Positions 8,416 to 17,386 are shown, numbered from the stretch's first letter. The stretch is DNA of 64,000 nt from Ferruginibacter sp. (GCA_014379625.1 JACMLJ010000028.1:62001-126000), one strand, 5' to 3'. Notes: a model not told the origin generated them from the sequence alone. Translations and numbers: made by a program.

Positions 8416-8958
8416 ATGAAAAAAGCTTTGTTAATTGCGTTGGTTTTCTGCATGTTCTTTTCCTGAAAAAAGAAAGTAGATAGTAGTACTGAGATGGTCT
8501 TCAGATTTAGAGCAAATGGAGTACAGTATAGCTGGGCTGGTTTATCCTTAAACGATAGTACCGGAGCCGCTATTCTCCATAATAAAAACTTTGCATTTCC
8601 TAATGGTGACGGGTATCTTCTGTTTTGGCAAGACATGTCATCAAACAAGTTTAATGATTTGCGAATAGCAATTACCAAAGACACTGGTTTAACAAAGTCG
8701 AAATATACTTTTCAAAATCAAAGCTCTTATTATACTGGCTTATTACGACTGGGATTATGGAATAGTGCAAGAACGAATGTTGCCGGGGCAGACTATTTGA
8801 ATGCATCCCCTTCAGATTTTATTTCAGTTACCATTAAAGAGATAAGCAATGGCTTTATAAGTGGGGAGTTCAAAGCTTTATTAACAGACTATGTTTCCCC
8901 TCATGATAAAATGAATATAACTGAGGGGCTCTTTAAAAATTTAAAAATTATAGAATAG
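8416..8958 (+). pseudogene. Small lipoprotein gene with a TGA in place of the lipobox cysteine codon
   Basis: From the ATG at 8416 the frame encodes a lipoprotein-type signal, MKKALLIALVFCMFFS, then TGA (8464-8466), then KKKVDSSTEMVFRF and onward without a break to 8958. The stop sits exactly where the lipidated cysteine should be, and TGC or TGT to TGA is a single change. The remaining 164 codons look like an intact small Bacteroidota lipoprotein of the beta-rich kind with an N-terminal 'FRANG' stretch and a C-terminal ITEGLFKNLKIIE. A start at the ATG 8494 would give a 154-residue protein without a signal. So this is a nonsense mutant, a base error, or a readthrough case. Function unknown. 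Confidence 0.7.
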
Positions 8959-9084
8959 AGCTAACAGCACAAGATCGCAGAACAATAAACAGTTCATGTT
9001 CAGTTATTGCTGACAGGAATTCACCTACAAAACTGAACTTAATACATTTGAAACTATCCGTTAACAGCCGTTAAACATTAACGA

Positions 9085-10014
9085 TCAACTAACTGGCAAC
9101 GCTTTCTCTTTTTCCCATTGGTTCCTTCCCCATCCCTGGATTACATGTTTTTCACTATGATAGGAAGACCTTACCAACGGCCCGCTTTCAACATAATCAA
9201 ATCCGAGATTGTACCCAATTTCCCTTAATGCTTTAAATTCATCGGGATGCGCAAACCGCTGTACCTGCAAATGACTTTTACTGGGTTGTAAATATTGGCC
9301 AATCGTAATAACATCTACATTACTTTTCCTTAAATCCTGCATGGTTTGTATTACTTCTTCCTTGGTTTCGCCAAGTCCGAGCATAATACCACTTTTGGTA
9401 CGCATGCCGCCTTGTTTAAGGATCCGCAGTGTTTCCATACTGCGCCAGTACCTGGCCTGTACGCGTACCTGCCTGGTAAGCCGCTCTACCGTTTCGATAT
9501 TGTGCGAAACTACTTCCGGAGCAGCATCAATAATGCGCTGGATATTTTCTGCTTCCGCCTTAAAATCAGGTATCAGGGTTTCTAAAGTGGTGGCAGGGTT
9601 TAATGCTTTGATCGCTTTAATGGTATTGTACCAGATAATACTTCCTCCATCTGTTATTTCATCCCTGTCAACAGAAGTTACCACCGCATGTTTCACCTTC
9701 ATTAAATGGATCGCTTCCGCTACCCGTTGGGGTTCGTCCCAGTCTACGGGCTCCGGTCTTCCGGTGGCTACTGCGCAAAAGCCGCAGCTACGGGTGCATA
9801 TATTTCCCAAAATCATAAAAGTGGCGGTGCCCTCGCCCCAGCACTCACCCATGTTGGGACAGTTGCCACTTTCACAAATAGTGTGTAGTTGATGGGTATC
9901 TACCAAATTACGTACATGCTTATACGATTCGCCAATAGGCAACTTCACCCGGAGCCAGTCGGGCTTTTTAGGTTTAGGTGCTACCATGCCATCCATTACC
10001 GGTAATTCTATCAT
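9085..10014 (-). CDS. lipA: Lipoyl synthase
   Basis: 309 residues. Radical-SAM enzyme that inserts two sulphurs into octanoyl groups on lipoyl domains. Both cluster motifs are visible: [13 protein letters not shown] (auxiliary 4Fe-4S) and [10 protein letters not shown] (the CxxxCxxC radical-SAM cluster). The conserved C-terminal serine ligand is within [10 protein letters not shown]. Length is typical. It is a single-gene unit; no lipB is next to it. Downstream is the broken lipoprotein gene in convergent orientation. Confidence 0.97.
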   Translation of the reverse strand: MIELPVMDGMVAPKPKKPDWLRVKLPIGESYKHVRNLVDTHQLHTICESGNCPNMGECWGEGTATFMILGNICTRSCGFCAVATGRPEPVDWDEPQRVAEAIHLMKVKHAVVTSVDRDEITDGGSIIWYNTIKAIKALNPATTLETLIPDFKAEAENIQRIIDAAPEVVSHNIETVERLTRQVRVQARYWRSMETLRILKQGGMRTKSGIMLGLGETKEEVIQTMQDLRKSNVDVITIGQYLQPSKSHLQVQRFAHPDEFKALREIGYNLGFDYVESGPLVRSSYHSEKHVIQGWGRNQWEKEKALPVS

Positions 10015-10061
10015 AGAATGAAATTATATTTTTTTAAAATTGCTTTTCCTTAAAGGGTCAA

Positions 10062-10089
10062 GTGTCAATGGTGAATGGTGAATGGTGAA
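10062..10089 (+). repeat. Heptanucleotide satellite copy 1 (TGGTGAA)
   Basis: Three perfect TGGTGAA heptads (10069-10089) preceded by a degenerate GTGTCAA heptad. Lies between lipA and the next gene. Same family as 15789-15816 and 37868-37895. Confidence 0.7.
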
Positions 10090-10144
10090 AATTTCCCGAT
10101 TTATTTTTCAGTCTTCATTCGTAATTCCTCCTCCCCATCATAAA

Positions 10145-10990
10145 TTATTTTCTTCTGCCAAACATAACCGAAACATAGGCGCTGATAAAATACTGTTTCG
10201 GTGGTGTATATACCAGTTGCGGTATTTTTTTACTATACAATTCTCCCGTCAACCCTACTTCAATCGCATTTAGCATTTCATTGTATTTCCCGTAGTCAAA
10301 TCTTAAAGCAGCTTTGGCATACAGGCCCGGTGTCACTTTTATCTGTCCCCAGCCCTTGCCCAAACCAGTACCGGAAGCCTGTAAAGCCCGTATAAGGGTA
10401 ATACTGTTTGTAAATAAAACACTGTCTGCCTGGTAACTTACAGGAGATTCGGTAATTAGAGTACTATCCGTGCTTTCATACCTTAACAACTTTCGCCGCC
10501 CCTTTGCAAGGTCATTTATTTCAAGGTTATAGGGCCTTAGTAATGCAAGCGAAATACCACCCCCAAAATTACCGGTTACGCTTACCCCGTTTCGGTTTGT
10601 TTTATTACCCAGTAAAATTTGTTGTTGCACGCCGATTTTTACGGGATAGAAATAATTGATTTTACCAAAGATAAATGGTGAGGTTGGAATAGAAGGGTTG
10701 GTTTGCTTGTCTTCCTTACCGTGCTTTCTTTCAGAAATATCCAGTTGAAACAACAACGCTTTTTTAATAGACCTTGCCCTCCCTACCTCGAAGAAACCAC
10801 CATACCCGTCAGAAGTAAGTTTAAAACCAAAGGCATTATGCTTATGGTAAGCAATTACACCCTCCTCTTCCTGTTTGATCAGCGCATTGATCCGTTGTTT
10901 ACGTTCATCCCGCCTTTCCTTTTTTGATAGTTGAGCTAACGAAGGCAATGTGGCAACCACAGCCAGGCAAATAAAAAATAATTTACGCAT
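10145..10990 (-). CDS. Exported hypothetical protein, possible outer-membrane barrel
   Basis: 281 residues with a clear signal peptide (MRKLFFICLAVVATLPSLAQ). After it comes a charged stretch (LSKKERRDERKQRINALIKQ) and then alternating polar/hydrophobic strands rich in aromatic and glycine residues, ending SAYVSVMFGRRK, a terminal strand like that of outer-membrane barrels. I do not recognise a named family; it resembles conserved hypothetical proteins found across Bacteroidota. Transcribed away from the OsmC gene, with a good promoter box at 11019-11026. Confidence 0.7.
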   Translation of the reverse strand: MRKLFFICLAVVATLPSLAQLSKKERRDERKQRINALIKQEEEGVIAYHKHNAFGFKLTSDGYGGFFEVGRARSIKKALLFQLDISERKHGKEDKQTNPSIPTSPFIFGKINYFYPVKIGVQQQILLGNKTNRNGVSVTGNFGGGISLALLRPYNLEINDLAKGRRKLLRYESTDSTLITESPVSYQADSVLFTNSITLIRALQASGTGLGKGWGQIKVTPGLYAKAALRFDYGKYNEMLNAIEVGLTGELYSKKIPQLVYTPPKQYFISAYVSVMFGRRK

Positions 10991-11018
10991 AATAGGTTTT
11001 TACTTCAGTAAATTTATA

Positions 11019-11050
11019 CAAAAATAGTACAATGACAGCAACCATTCAAT
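11019..11050 (-). promoter_or_regulatory. Candidate promoter TTG-N20-TATTTTTG
   Basis: On the minus strand ATTG (11050-11047) and TATTTTTG (11026-11019) are 20 nt apart, close to the Bacteroidota consensus. It would drive the exported hypothetical gene starting at 10990. The upstream element lies inside the first codons of the divergent OsmC gene. Confidence 0.5.
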
Positions 11051-11433
11051 ACGAAGGTAATTTACGATGTAATGCACAACATTTACAAAGCGGAACAATA
11101 ATAGAAACAGATGCCCCTACAGATAACCGTGGAAAGGGCGAACGCTTTTCTCCAACTGATCTGGTTTGCACCGCTCTTGCAACCTGCATGGCCACTACAA
11201 TGGCCATAAAGGCCAACGATATGAGTATTGAATTAAAGGGACTAAACGTATCTGTTATTAAAAACATGCAAAACGATCCGCGAAGAATTTCTAAAATTGA
11301 TGTTAAAGTTTCCTTTCCTCCCTCATTAGTTTTAACAGAAAAGGACAGGATCATTTTACAGCGCACAGGTGATAACTGCCCGGTAGTAAAAAGCCTGCAC
11401 CCAGACCTTGTATTGAATATTGAATACAACTAA
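11032..11433 (+). CDS. OsmC-family peroxidase-like protein
   Basis: 133 residues. OsmC/Ohr proteins reduce organic hydroperoxides with a pair of cysteines. Here the first lies in SPTDLVCTALATCMATTMAI and the second in RTGDNCPVVKSL, the usual arrangement. Cytoplasmic, alpha/beta fold. Specific substrate is unknown; the YhfA-like subgroup is the nearest by motif. Start ATG fits the family N-terminus (an early beta-hairpin). Confidence 0.9.
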   Translation: MTATIQYEGNLRCNAQHLQSGTIIETDAPTDNRGKGERFSPTDLVCTALATCMATTMAIKANDMSIELKGLNVSVIKNMQNDPRRISKIDVKVSFPPSLVLTEKDRIILQRTGDNCPVVKSLHPDLVLNIEYN

Positions 11434-11737
11434 TGGTTGACCACTGATTTTTTGATGCGTGTTTTGACTGAATTTTTACCGGCCATAGGCTTTTGGACAG
11501 CTGTTAGTTCGGCCCGGATACTCTTAATCCGCCAGTTTTTAGTGAACTGAAGTTTGGCATTTGCGAAGGTTTGGAATTTGAAAAACGTCCGCCAGGTTGT
11601 GATGCCAAATGGAAGATGAACATAAATTTACCGGAAAGTTTATCAGGATGAGTCAGGGCTTTAACCATAGCTGTCATATTGCTAATGCCGAAGTTTTGTT
11701 TGTCCTGACTTTTGTTATTACATTGTTGTGTGCCGTA
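11434..11737. other. Gene-free stretch downstream of the Rpn-type gene
   Basis: 304 bp without a convincing gene. It has an 8-bp inverted pair, TTTGGCAT (11553-11560) and ATGCCAAA (11602-11609), and a direct TCCGCCAG pair between and around them. This may be the end of the mobile-type element that contains the broken Rpn gene, but no terminal repeat matches the other side. Confidence 0.4.
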
Positions 11738-12592
11738 TTATTTCTTCTCGTCAAGTTTTCGCAAAAGTTCAATGATTAATTTATTTTTTTCTGTCAATGC
11801 CTGTTCTTTTTCTATCAATGCCTGCTCTTTTTCTTTAAGCGCTTTTACAAATTCCTTTTTCTCATTTTCAAACATAGCATTCACAGTTCTCCAGGCTTCC
11901 TGCTCTGTTTCAATTTTCTTTTTTTCTTCGGGGTTTGTCCCGGAATGATGTAAAATGTCGGTCATTAGTTGCACTTCTTCAAGGTCTGTTGTATGATTAA
12001 ATTCTTTGATGATCTTTTTGTCGTCCACAAAGTTTGTTTGCTCAAAAACACTTAGTAATTTGTCCAATTTTTTTTGGTACCTGTCTGTGATCCTGTCTAC
12101 CTGCACTATAAAACTATCCTGCGTCAATTTTTCAACAAAATCACAGTTTGTTTTAAGTGATGTTTTGTTTATATGGTCAATATAGTTGCGTTCAACTTTT
12201 AAACAAGCTGTCTCAATTTCAGTTAATTTAAAACCCAAAATGTAAATTGTCGTAATTGGCAGAATTATTTTCTCATCATTTACTGTATCTTCTTTTTTAT
12301 ACTGCTCTGCCAAATAATTCCTAAAGCGCATTAAATCTATTTGATTCTTTGCTTTTTAGATTTCAATAAGTACCTTTTTATATTCACCTGTTTCAGTTTT
12401 TATAGTTGCAATAAAGTCAAGTCTAAATACAGCAAGTCCTGCAAGTTCGTCAGTATAGGTAAATTCCTGAGGTTTTACTTCAACGGTTTCAATAATTTGC
12501 TCCAAAACTGTCCCAATAAAGAATTTGGCAACTCTTTCGTTTTCCATCATTCTTTTAAAAACAACGTCATATATTGGATTTGCAATTACCAT
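11738..12592 (-). pseudogene. Rpn/PD-(D/E)XK nuclease-transposase-like gene with one ochre stop
   Basis: Two reading frames, 12592-12356 and 12331-11738, are in the same frame and separated only by a TAA at 12358-12356 (codon 79). Joined they give about 284 residues: an N-terminal nuclease core beginning MVIANPIYDVVFKRMMENE, D59 in FRLDF, then VLIEI-stop-KAKNQIDLMRFRNYL. The family has EIQK at this place, so CAA (Gln) became TAA by a single C to T change. The C-terminal part ends in a coiled coil rich in EKEQAL repeats. Rpn proteins stimulate RecA-independent recombination. As read, this copy would be truncated at its active site; translation restart at M (12331) would lack the catalytic residues. 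Confidence 0.8.
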
Positions 12593-12720
12593 TCTTTGTC
12601 ATTTTTTGATATTGTAAATGTACAAATTTTCAGGTGTCTGCCCTAATGCTCAAGTCTGTCCGCGTGTTCGGTAAATAGGCCACACACCTAATAAGTTAAC
12701 GAATGCCTGATTTTTTTGGT

Positions 12721-13995
12721 TTAGGGTATGGTGGAAGCCTTTGTCTTCAGCAACTTATTCCCGATAACACATTCCAGGCAGCGCTTTTGGTTGCAGTATT
12801 CGTTTTTCAAGTGAATGAGCGCCTGGGAATCAAAAGCGTTTTTATTGTCAATACCCAAAATAGCATATCCATTTGTAATGCTGTTTTTTTCTGCCGTGGA
12901 TTGCTCCAGCCAAAGCAGCGCCCTTTCTTTATAAATATTTTCTTTATGGTGATGGCCATAAGCAAACAGTATGGGTACAATAGTATTAATAATAATTGAA
13001 TTGATCATTTGACTACCCAGGTTTTTCATTTTATAGGCAGTTACTTCATCAAAAGTATAGTGATAATGCCAGTAGTCATTTGCCGTAACCCTCAATAATT
13101 TTTTAATGTCTTCTAACAGGGTGGTTTCTTTCACTATCGAAAATAAATGGACACTGTTGTACACTAACATCGCCAGTTGTGCCAGCCTTAGCGTTGGAAA
13201 GTTGGATGGGCGCATCCTTAAAAAATGCAGCGGAATCTGTATGGGTTGCAACTGGTATTTTTTCTGGTAAAACCGATATTCTTTTTGTAACAGTTGCGGA
13301 TAATCTTCTTTAAAATCATTTTTTAGTAAACCAGCCTGCCCAAATAGCAGCGCCTCCGCCTGGTGTACCTGGTTTTTATGCTTCCCTAAAATATTCAAGG
13401 GTAACGAAAGGGCTAATTTTTCAAAGGCATCACTGTTTACGGGTAAACCAAAATTCCTTGCTATCAGCCACCAGAAAGTTTCTTCCCAGTGGTGGTTATT
13501 GTTGATAAGATACGCTAAAATATGAGTTGCTTTTTTCTGCATCCTTTCCACGAGCAGTCTTTCTTTCCAGGCGATCCATATAAATGGCTCCACGTTTTTA
13601 ATCATCGTTTCGCAGGCAATAAATGATTGTGCATTCATTAATTCATCAAACTTTGCCAATAACATTTTTGAAACCCTGCTTTGTAACTCAAGAACAGGAA
13701 AGGGCAATTGCAGGTCCGTATCATCCTGCCAGACAACATGCAGTATTATGTTCCTGTAGTTTTTATCGTAGCTGTGCTTATGATTGTTCCAGTCGGAAGA
13801 CAAGAGGTGTAGTTCTATATTACCCGCCCATATGGTATCGCCTGCTTTTATTTTCGCATCCAGGAAATCGGGGCCCTGGTTGCTGTTGATATTGCCGGGA
13901 AAGATAATGGACAGCTTTTCCCCATCTGCTGTTACCAATTCCCTGTTGTTAAAATACTGAAACTGCCAGATGTATTGAAGAAGTCGTTCAGTCAT
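12721..13995 (-). CDS. DUF2851 family protein
   Basis: 424 residues, matching the usual length of DUF2851. Begins MTERLLQYIWQFQYFNNREL and has the conserved NQGPDFLDAKI and GNIELHLLSSDWNNHKH blocks. The C-terminus carries four clustered cysteines, CNQKRCLECVIG, possibly a metal site. The family is widespread in Bacteroidota and its job is unknown; the N-terminal half has been compared to nuclease-like folds, which I cannot confirm from sequence. Stands alone between the broken Rpn gene and maf. Confidence 0.85.
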   Translation of the reverse strand: MTERLLQYIWQFQYFNNRELVTADGEKLSIIFPGNINSNQGPDFLDAKIKAGDTIWAGNIELHLLSSDWNNHKHSYDKNYRNIILHVVWQDDTDLQLPFPVLELQSRVSKMLLAKFDELMNAQSFIACETMIKNVEPFIWIAWKERLLVERMQKKATHILAYLINNNHHWEETFWWLIARNFGLPVNSDAFEKLALSLPLNILGKHKNQVHQAEALLFGQAGLLKNDFKEDYPQLLQKEYRFYQKKYQLQPIQIPLHFLRMRPSNFPTLRLAQLAMLVYNSVHLFSIVKETTLLEDIKKLLRVTANDYWHYHYTFDEVTAYKMKNLGSQMINSIIINTIVPILFAYGHHHKENIYKERALLWLEQSTAEKNSITNGYAILGIDNKNAFDSQALIHLKNEYCNQKRCLECVIGNKLLKTKASTIP

Positions 13996-14165
13996 GAGGG
14001 TAGTTTTTAGGGTGACGAAAATGTCTGATGCCTGTTTAAGGATGCCTGGTATACGAATAATCTAATGTACAACATCCTTTTCAAACATTCAACATTTTTA
14101 CTATATGCCATCCACGGGCATCTGCGTCACAAACTCAAGCCCTTCGATAGTAACACCTGGGTATT

Positions 14166-14771
14166 CTATAAAAGGCCTGCTCTCCGTAGTTCCTGCACCA
14201 CCCTGCTCACAGGCAAACCCATTACATTATAAAAATCGCCATAAACAGATTGTATCCCTACCACACCAATCCATTCCTGTATGGCATATGCGCCCGCCTT
14301 ATCGTAAGGTTTATATTTATCAACATAATAACTGATCTGCTCATTGGTAAGTTCGTGAAATACCACTTCGGTAATATCTGCGAATGCGATCTCCATTTGC
14401 TGGTGCAGTATTACCACACCCGTAATCACCCGGTGCTTTTTCCCGGAAAGACGGGATAAGATATCAATTGCGTCCTCCCGGCTGACTGGTTTCCCAATTA
14501 TTTTTTCATCAATCACCACAATTGTATCTGCCGCCAGAACGGGTTTTTTAAGATGGTTGTCTTTTTGAATGGCCAATGCTTTATTGCGGGCGATATGGAT
14601 GGCTATTTCTTCTACCCCTAAACCCGGCGGGTACGATTCATCCGTTTCCTTAACTATTATTTCAAAAGTCAGTTCTGCCCATTCGAGTAATTGTTTGCGG
14701 CGGGGCGATTGGGAAGCTAAAATAATTCCCCCGGAATAGATGGGCGAAATATCAGTCTGGCTGGGTATCAT
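14166..14771 (-). CDS. maf: Maf-like nucleoside triphosphate pyrophosphatase
   Basis: 201 residues. Maf proteins hydrolyse non-canonical or modified nucleoside triphosphates (dTTP/UTP, m5UTP and others). Visible motifs: LASQSPRRKQLL (substrate loop), ETDES, LAADTIVVID and YKPYDKAGAYAIQE near the C-terminus. Ends the minus-strand run of KdsC-like, UbiA and Maf genes, an order I recognise as common in Bacteroidota. Spacing to the UbiA gene is 49 bp. Confidence 0.93.
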   Translation of the reverse strand: MIPSQTDISPIYSGGIILASQSPRRKQLLEWAELTFEIIVKETDESYPPGLGVEEIAIHIARNKALAIQKDNHLKKPVLAADTIVVIDEKIIGKPVSREDAIDILSRLSGKKHRVITGVVILHQQMEIAFADITEVVFHELTNEQISYYVDKYKPYDKAGAYAIQEWIGVVGIQSVYGDFYNVMGLPVSRVVQELRRAGLL

Positions 14772-14820
14772 ACAATTAATTTGGAATTTTATTCAGGCTG
14801 ATCCGATGCAATGGAGCGTT

Positions 14821-15780
14821 CTAAGCATATATTTTAATCAATATGATGGAGCATATACCGGTTAACATTACTAATTTGATCATATTACTGATGTAGTGAT
14901 ACTGGACGGTTGTTTGTGCCTGGTAAAATTTTTGCAGTATCATGATAAGCGGGACAATTACCAGTAATAAAACATATAAGGCGCTCAGCCACCAGCCAAT
15001 TTGCAAAACATAAAATTGCACTATTGCTAAAGCGCTTATCAGTACCACCAGCCATACGCCCACAAAAACCTTAGTGGCCGGCACCCCCCAGACAATGGGC
15101 ATGGTTTTACAACTGTACCGGGCATCACCTTCCATGTCTTCGATATCCTTAACCACTTCCCGTATCAATGATATAATGAAAGCGAAACCGGCATACAATG
15201 CGGCAAATTTATATATCCTGTGCATTCCTGAAGCAATTGCCGATGGAAGGCCGGGCGCTAAAGTAAGCGTGGTATTGGTAGCAAAATATAATACCAGCAC
15301 CGTCCACGCGGTTAAACCTGAAATGATGATATTGCCGGATAATAATTTTTTTTTGAATGTGGTTGAATAAACCCATAGCAGCAGGGTACAAACGATATTG
15401 GCTGCAATAACTACAAGGCTGGTTTTTAAAGAAACATACCCGCTTAAAACAAGACCCGCAAAAGTAATTACCAAATGTAAAATAATGGCCCAGCGGCGGT
15501 TGATGAATTTTTCCACCACCATTTTGCCTGGTTTGTTTACCCGGTCAATGTTGATATCAAAATAATCATTAATGATATAACCTGCTGCAGCAATCAATAC
15601 AGATGCCGTAACCAACAGGTAAAATAGCATCGGTGTTAATTTATAGTTCTGCTGGTAGTAACTTTCCGGCAATGACGGAATGATGATGCAATAAAAAAAA
15701 AGCAGTTGGGTAAGCGCAATGAATACAAGATTGGGCCATCGTATCAAACGAAAAAAGGCGGAAAATAATTTCATGCTCAT
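14821..15780 (-). CDS. UbiA-family prenyltransferase (geranylgeranylglycerol-phosphate geranylgeranyltransferase-like)
   Basis: 319 residues, about eight or nine membrane helices. First Asp-rich motif NDYFDINIDRVNKPGK and second motif REVVKDIEDMEGD bind the prenyl diphosphate through magnesium. In Bacteroidota such proteins beside Maf are usually annotated as geranylgeranylglycerol-phosphate geranylgeranyltransferase; the true acceptor in bacteria is uncertain. It lies between maf and a KdsC-like gene on the same strand. It is not menA-like in context, since no menaquinone genes are nearby. Confidence 0.85.
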   Translation of the reverse strand: MSMKLFSAFFRLIRWPNLVFIALTQLLFFYCIIIPSLPESYYQQNYKLTPMLFYLLVTASVLIAAAGYIINDYFDINIDRVNKPGKMVVEKFINRRWAIILHLVITFAGLVLSGYVSLKTSLVVIAANIVCTLLLWVYSTTFKKKLLSGNIIISGLTAWTVLVLYFATNTTLTLAPGLPSAIASGMHRIYKFAALYAGFAFIISLIREVVKDIEDMEGDARYSCKTMPIVWGVPATKVFVGVWLVVLISALAIVQFYVLQIGWWLSALYVLLLVIVPLIMILQKFYQAQTTVQYHYISNMIKLVMLTGICSIILIKIYA

Positions 15781-15788
15781 TTAATCAA

Positions 15789-15816
15789 TGGTCAATGGTG
15801 AATGGTCGATGGTGAA
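15789..15816 (+). repeat. Heptanucleotide satellite copy 2 (4 perfect heptads)
   Basis: TGGTCAA, TGGTGAA, TGGTCGA, TGGTGAA in tandem, 28 bp. The same four heptads in the same order, each with one or two changes, occur at 37868-37895. Located just upstream of the UbiA start. Confidence 0.75.
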
Positions 15817-15998
15817 ATATTTTGATGTGCATATTTCACCTCTCATGCTATAAAAAAGGTGAAGAGGTGAGACGGTACTCAATTTTAATTAATATTGGCA
15901 GCCATGTTAAAAAAACTACTACTACGAAATTCATCAGTCATCAATAACCAGCCATCAACGTCCAGGTATGAATTCACCTTCACTTTATTTAGCAGTAC

Positions 15999-16520
15999 TT
16001 ATTTTGAAGCCACTGTGGTATCCAGGTCCCAGTGCCCATTCAGTTTCAGCACTTTTTCAATTACGTCCCTGCCACAACCCCTGCCCCCATTAACCGGCGA
16101 AATGTATTTTGATATTTGTTTTATTTCCGTCACCGCATCAGCAGGGCAACAGGGCAATCCCACTAAGTTCATTGCTAAATAATCCGGGATATCGTCTCCC
16201 ATATACAAGATCTCATCCAGCCGCAATTCCTTTTCCTGTAAATATTCCAGCAGTTTCTCTTTCTTATTATGGACGCCTAAAAATACATCAATTACTCCGA
16301 GTCTTTCTAATCTTTCACGAACCGGTTCAGAACTGCCCCCCGAAATAATGGCTACGCCGTATCCTTTTTTAACCGCAAGTTGCAAAGCATAACCATCTTT
16401 ACTATTCATATTCCGGGCCATATCGCCCCCCTGTAAAATCACCAGGATTTCCGTTGCCAATACCCCGTCTACATCAAATACAAATGTTTTTATGGGCTTA
16501 AAAAGTTGCAGTACACTCAT
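15999..16520 (-). CDS. KdsC-like HAD phosphatase (KDO-8-phosphate phosphatase family)
   Basis: 173 residues, the size of cap-less C0 HAD phosphatases such as KdsC/YrbI. Motif I is FVFDVDGVL, motif II ISGGSSEPVRERL, then the conserved Lys in NKKEKLLEYL, and motif III/IV YMGDDIPD. The family releases phosphate from KDO-8-phosphate in lipopolysaccharide synthesis. The usual T after DVDGVL is an alanine here (ATE rather than TDG), so the exact substrate is less certain. Part of the minus-strand cluster with UbiA and maf; a 218-bp gap with a satellite separates it from UbiA. Confidence 0.88.
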   Translation of the reverse strand: MSVLQLFKPIKTFVFDVDGVLATEILVILQGGDMARNMNSKDGYALQLAVKKGYGVAIISGGSSEPVRERLERLGVIDVFLGVHNKKEKLLEYLQEKELRLDEILYMGDDIPDYLAMNLVGLPCCPADAVTEIKQISKYISPVNGGRGCGRDVIEKVLKLNGHWDLDTTVASK

Positions 16521-16622
16521 GGGGAGGTTGATTGGTTAATTAGTGGAAAGTCGGGAAGGTTGAAATGTTAATCGGTTAAAAAGTTGATTGGTTAAAAGAT
16601 TGGATGTGTAGCTTTCAACTAC

Positions 16623-16865
16623 TCAACCCTGCTTCTGGTTATCCCGCCATTCATATACCCAGGTGCTCTGTATCATTTCAAGATGCCCTTCCGTGCTTTG
16701 TTCCGGCTTCCCTTCAAATTTGGGAATTTCCAGTACCCATTTGTGCAGGTCTGTAAACCGTATACGATAAATTTTGCCTTCATTGAACTCATCTCCAAAA
16801 CGTTCGTACAGTTTTATGGCGATGTCTTCGTAATCATTCCAGTGTATTGGTGGTTCGAAAGTCAT
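16623..16865 (-). CDS. iscX: IscX (YfhJ-like) iron-sulfur assembly adaptor
   Basis: 80 residues, acidic, with the IscX pattern: WNDYEDIAIKLYERFGD near the start, then FTDLHKWVLEIP and a C-terminal EMIQSTWVYEW. IscX binds IscS and iron and modulates Fe-S cluster assembly. It lies 131 bp after the 2Fe-2S ferredoxin gene on the same strand, mirroring the fdx-iscX end of the proteobacterial isc operon, although no iscS, iscU or iscA is present here. The gap between them is low-complexity (GCTAATTAG-type words). Confidence 0.9.
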   Translation of the reverse strand: MTFEPPIHWNDYEDIAIKLYERFGDEFNEGKIYRIRFTDLHKWVLEIPKFEGKPEQSTEGHLEMIQSTWVYEWRDNQKQG

Positions 16866-16996
16866 AATAAGTAATGTGCTAATAGGCTAATGTGATAATG
16901 AGCTAATGTTATAAAACTGGGGCAAGCTTTAATTGAAAAAAAGTAATAGTTTAAGGAATTAGCAGATCAGCTAATTAGCTAATTAGCCAATTGATT

Positions 16997-17332
16997 TTAT
17001 TCTCCCAAAAACTGCGACTGATCAGGAAGCGTAATGACGATTTTACCCTCGCCTTCCTGTAAAACGCACTGGCAACCAAGCCTCGAATTGATGCGTGGAT
17101 TTACTGCCCTGTCTATAAAATCTTCTTCCCTGTCGGATAATTCTTCCAACAAATCATCCCCGGTTTCCACATATACATGACAGGTGCTGCATGCACAAAC
17201 ACCTCCACAGTTATGATGCAATTCAATATCATTTTTTAATGCTATTTCAAGTAATGATTGTCCGTTTTCTATATTATCGAGTGTGACAGGAGAGAGGCCC
17301 TTTTGTTCAAATTTATAAGTGATCGTGTACAT
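16997..17332 (-). CDS. fdx: Adrenodoxin-type 2Fe-2S ferredoxin
   Basis: 111 residues. The cluster-binding cysteines lie in HHNCGGVCACSTCHVYV plus a distal LGCQCVL, the pattern of ISC-type vertebrate/bacterial ferredoxins. EELSDREEDFIDRA is the conserved acidic helix that docks partner proteins. Cytoplasmic electron carrier, likely for Fe-S cluster assembly given iscX downstream. A promoter box TAGGTTTG sits 22 bp upstream of the start. Confidence 0.93.
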   Translation of the reverse strand: MYTITYKFEQKGLSPVTLDNIENGQSLLEIALKNDIELHHNCGGVCACSTCHVYVETGDDLLEELSDREEDFIDRAVNPRINSRLGCQCVLQEGEGKIVITLPDQSQFLGE

Positions 17333-17353
17333 ATTTTATTAAGTTCCGGGATG

Positions 17354-17386
17354 CAAACCTACTGTAGAATTATCATTTTAGGAAAA
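17354..17386 (-). promoter_or_regulatory. Candidate promoter of fdx-iscX (TTTT-N21-TAGGTTTG)
   Basis: Minus strand TAGGTTTG at 17361-17354 fits TAnnTTTG exactly. The upstream element is TTTT (17386-17383), one base off TTTG, with 21-nt spacing. Confidence 0.45.

Noticed and set aside
8464..8466. Selenocysteine or a changed genetic code for TGA
   Set aside because: Other genes in the window end with TGA, tryptophan is TGG throughout, and no selenocysteine insertion hairpin or selenoprotein family was seen. A mutation or base error is simpler.
8343..8684. 113-codon minus-strand frame over the lipoprotein pseudogene
   Set aside because: Composition is that of an antisense shadow; the plus-strand frame with signal peptide and full beta-rich domain is the better reading.
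9341..9892. 183-codon open frame on the plus strand opposite lipA
   Set aside because: Lies entirely antisense to a clear lipoyl synthase gene; the protein shows no signature and mirrors lipA codon structure.
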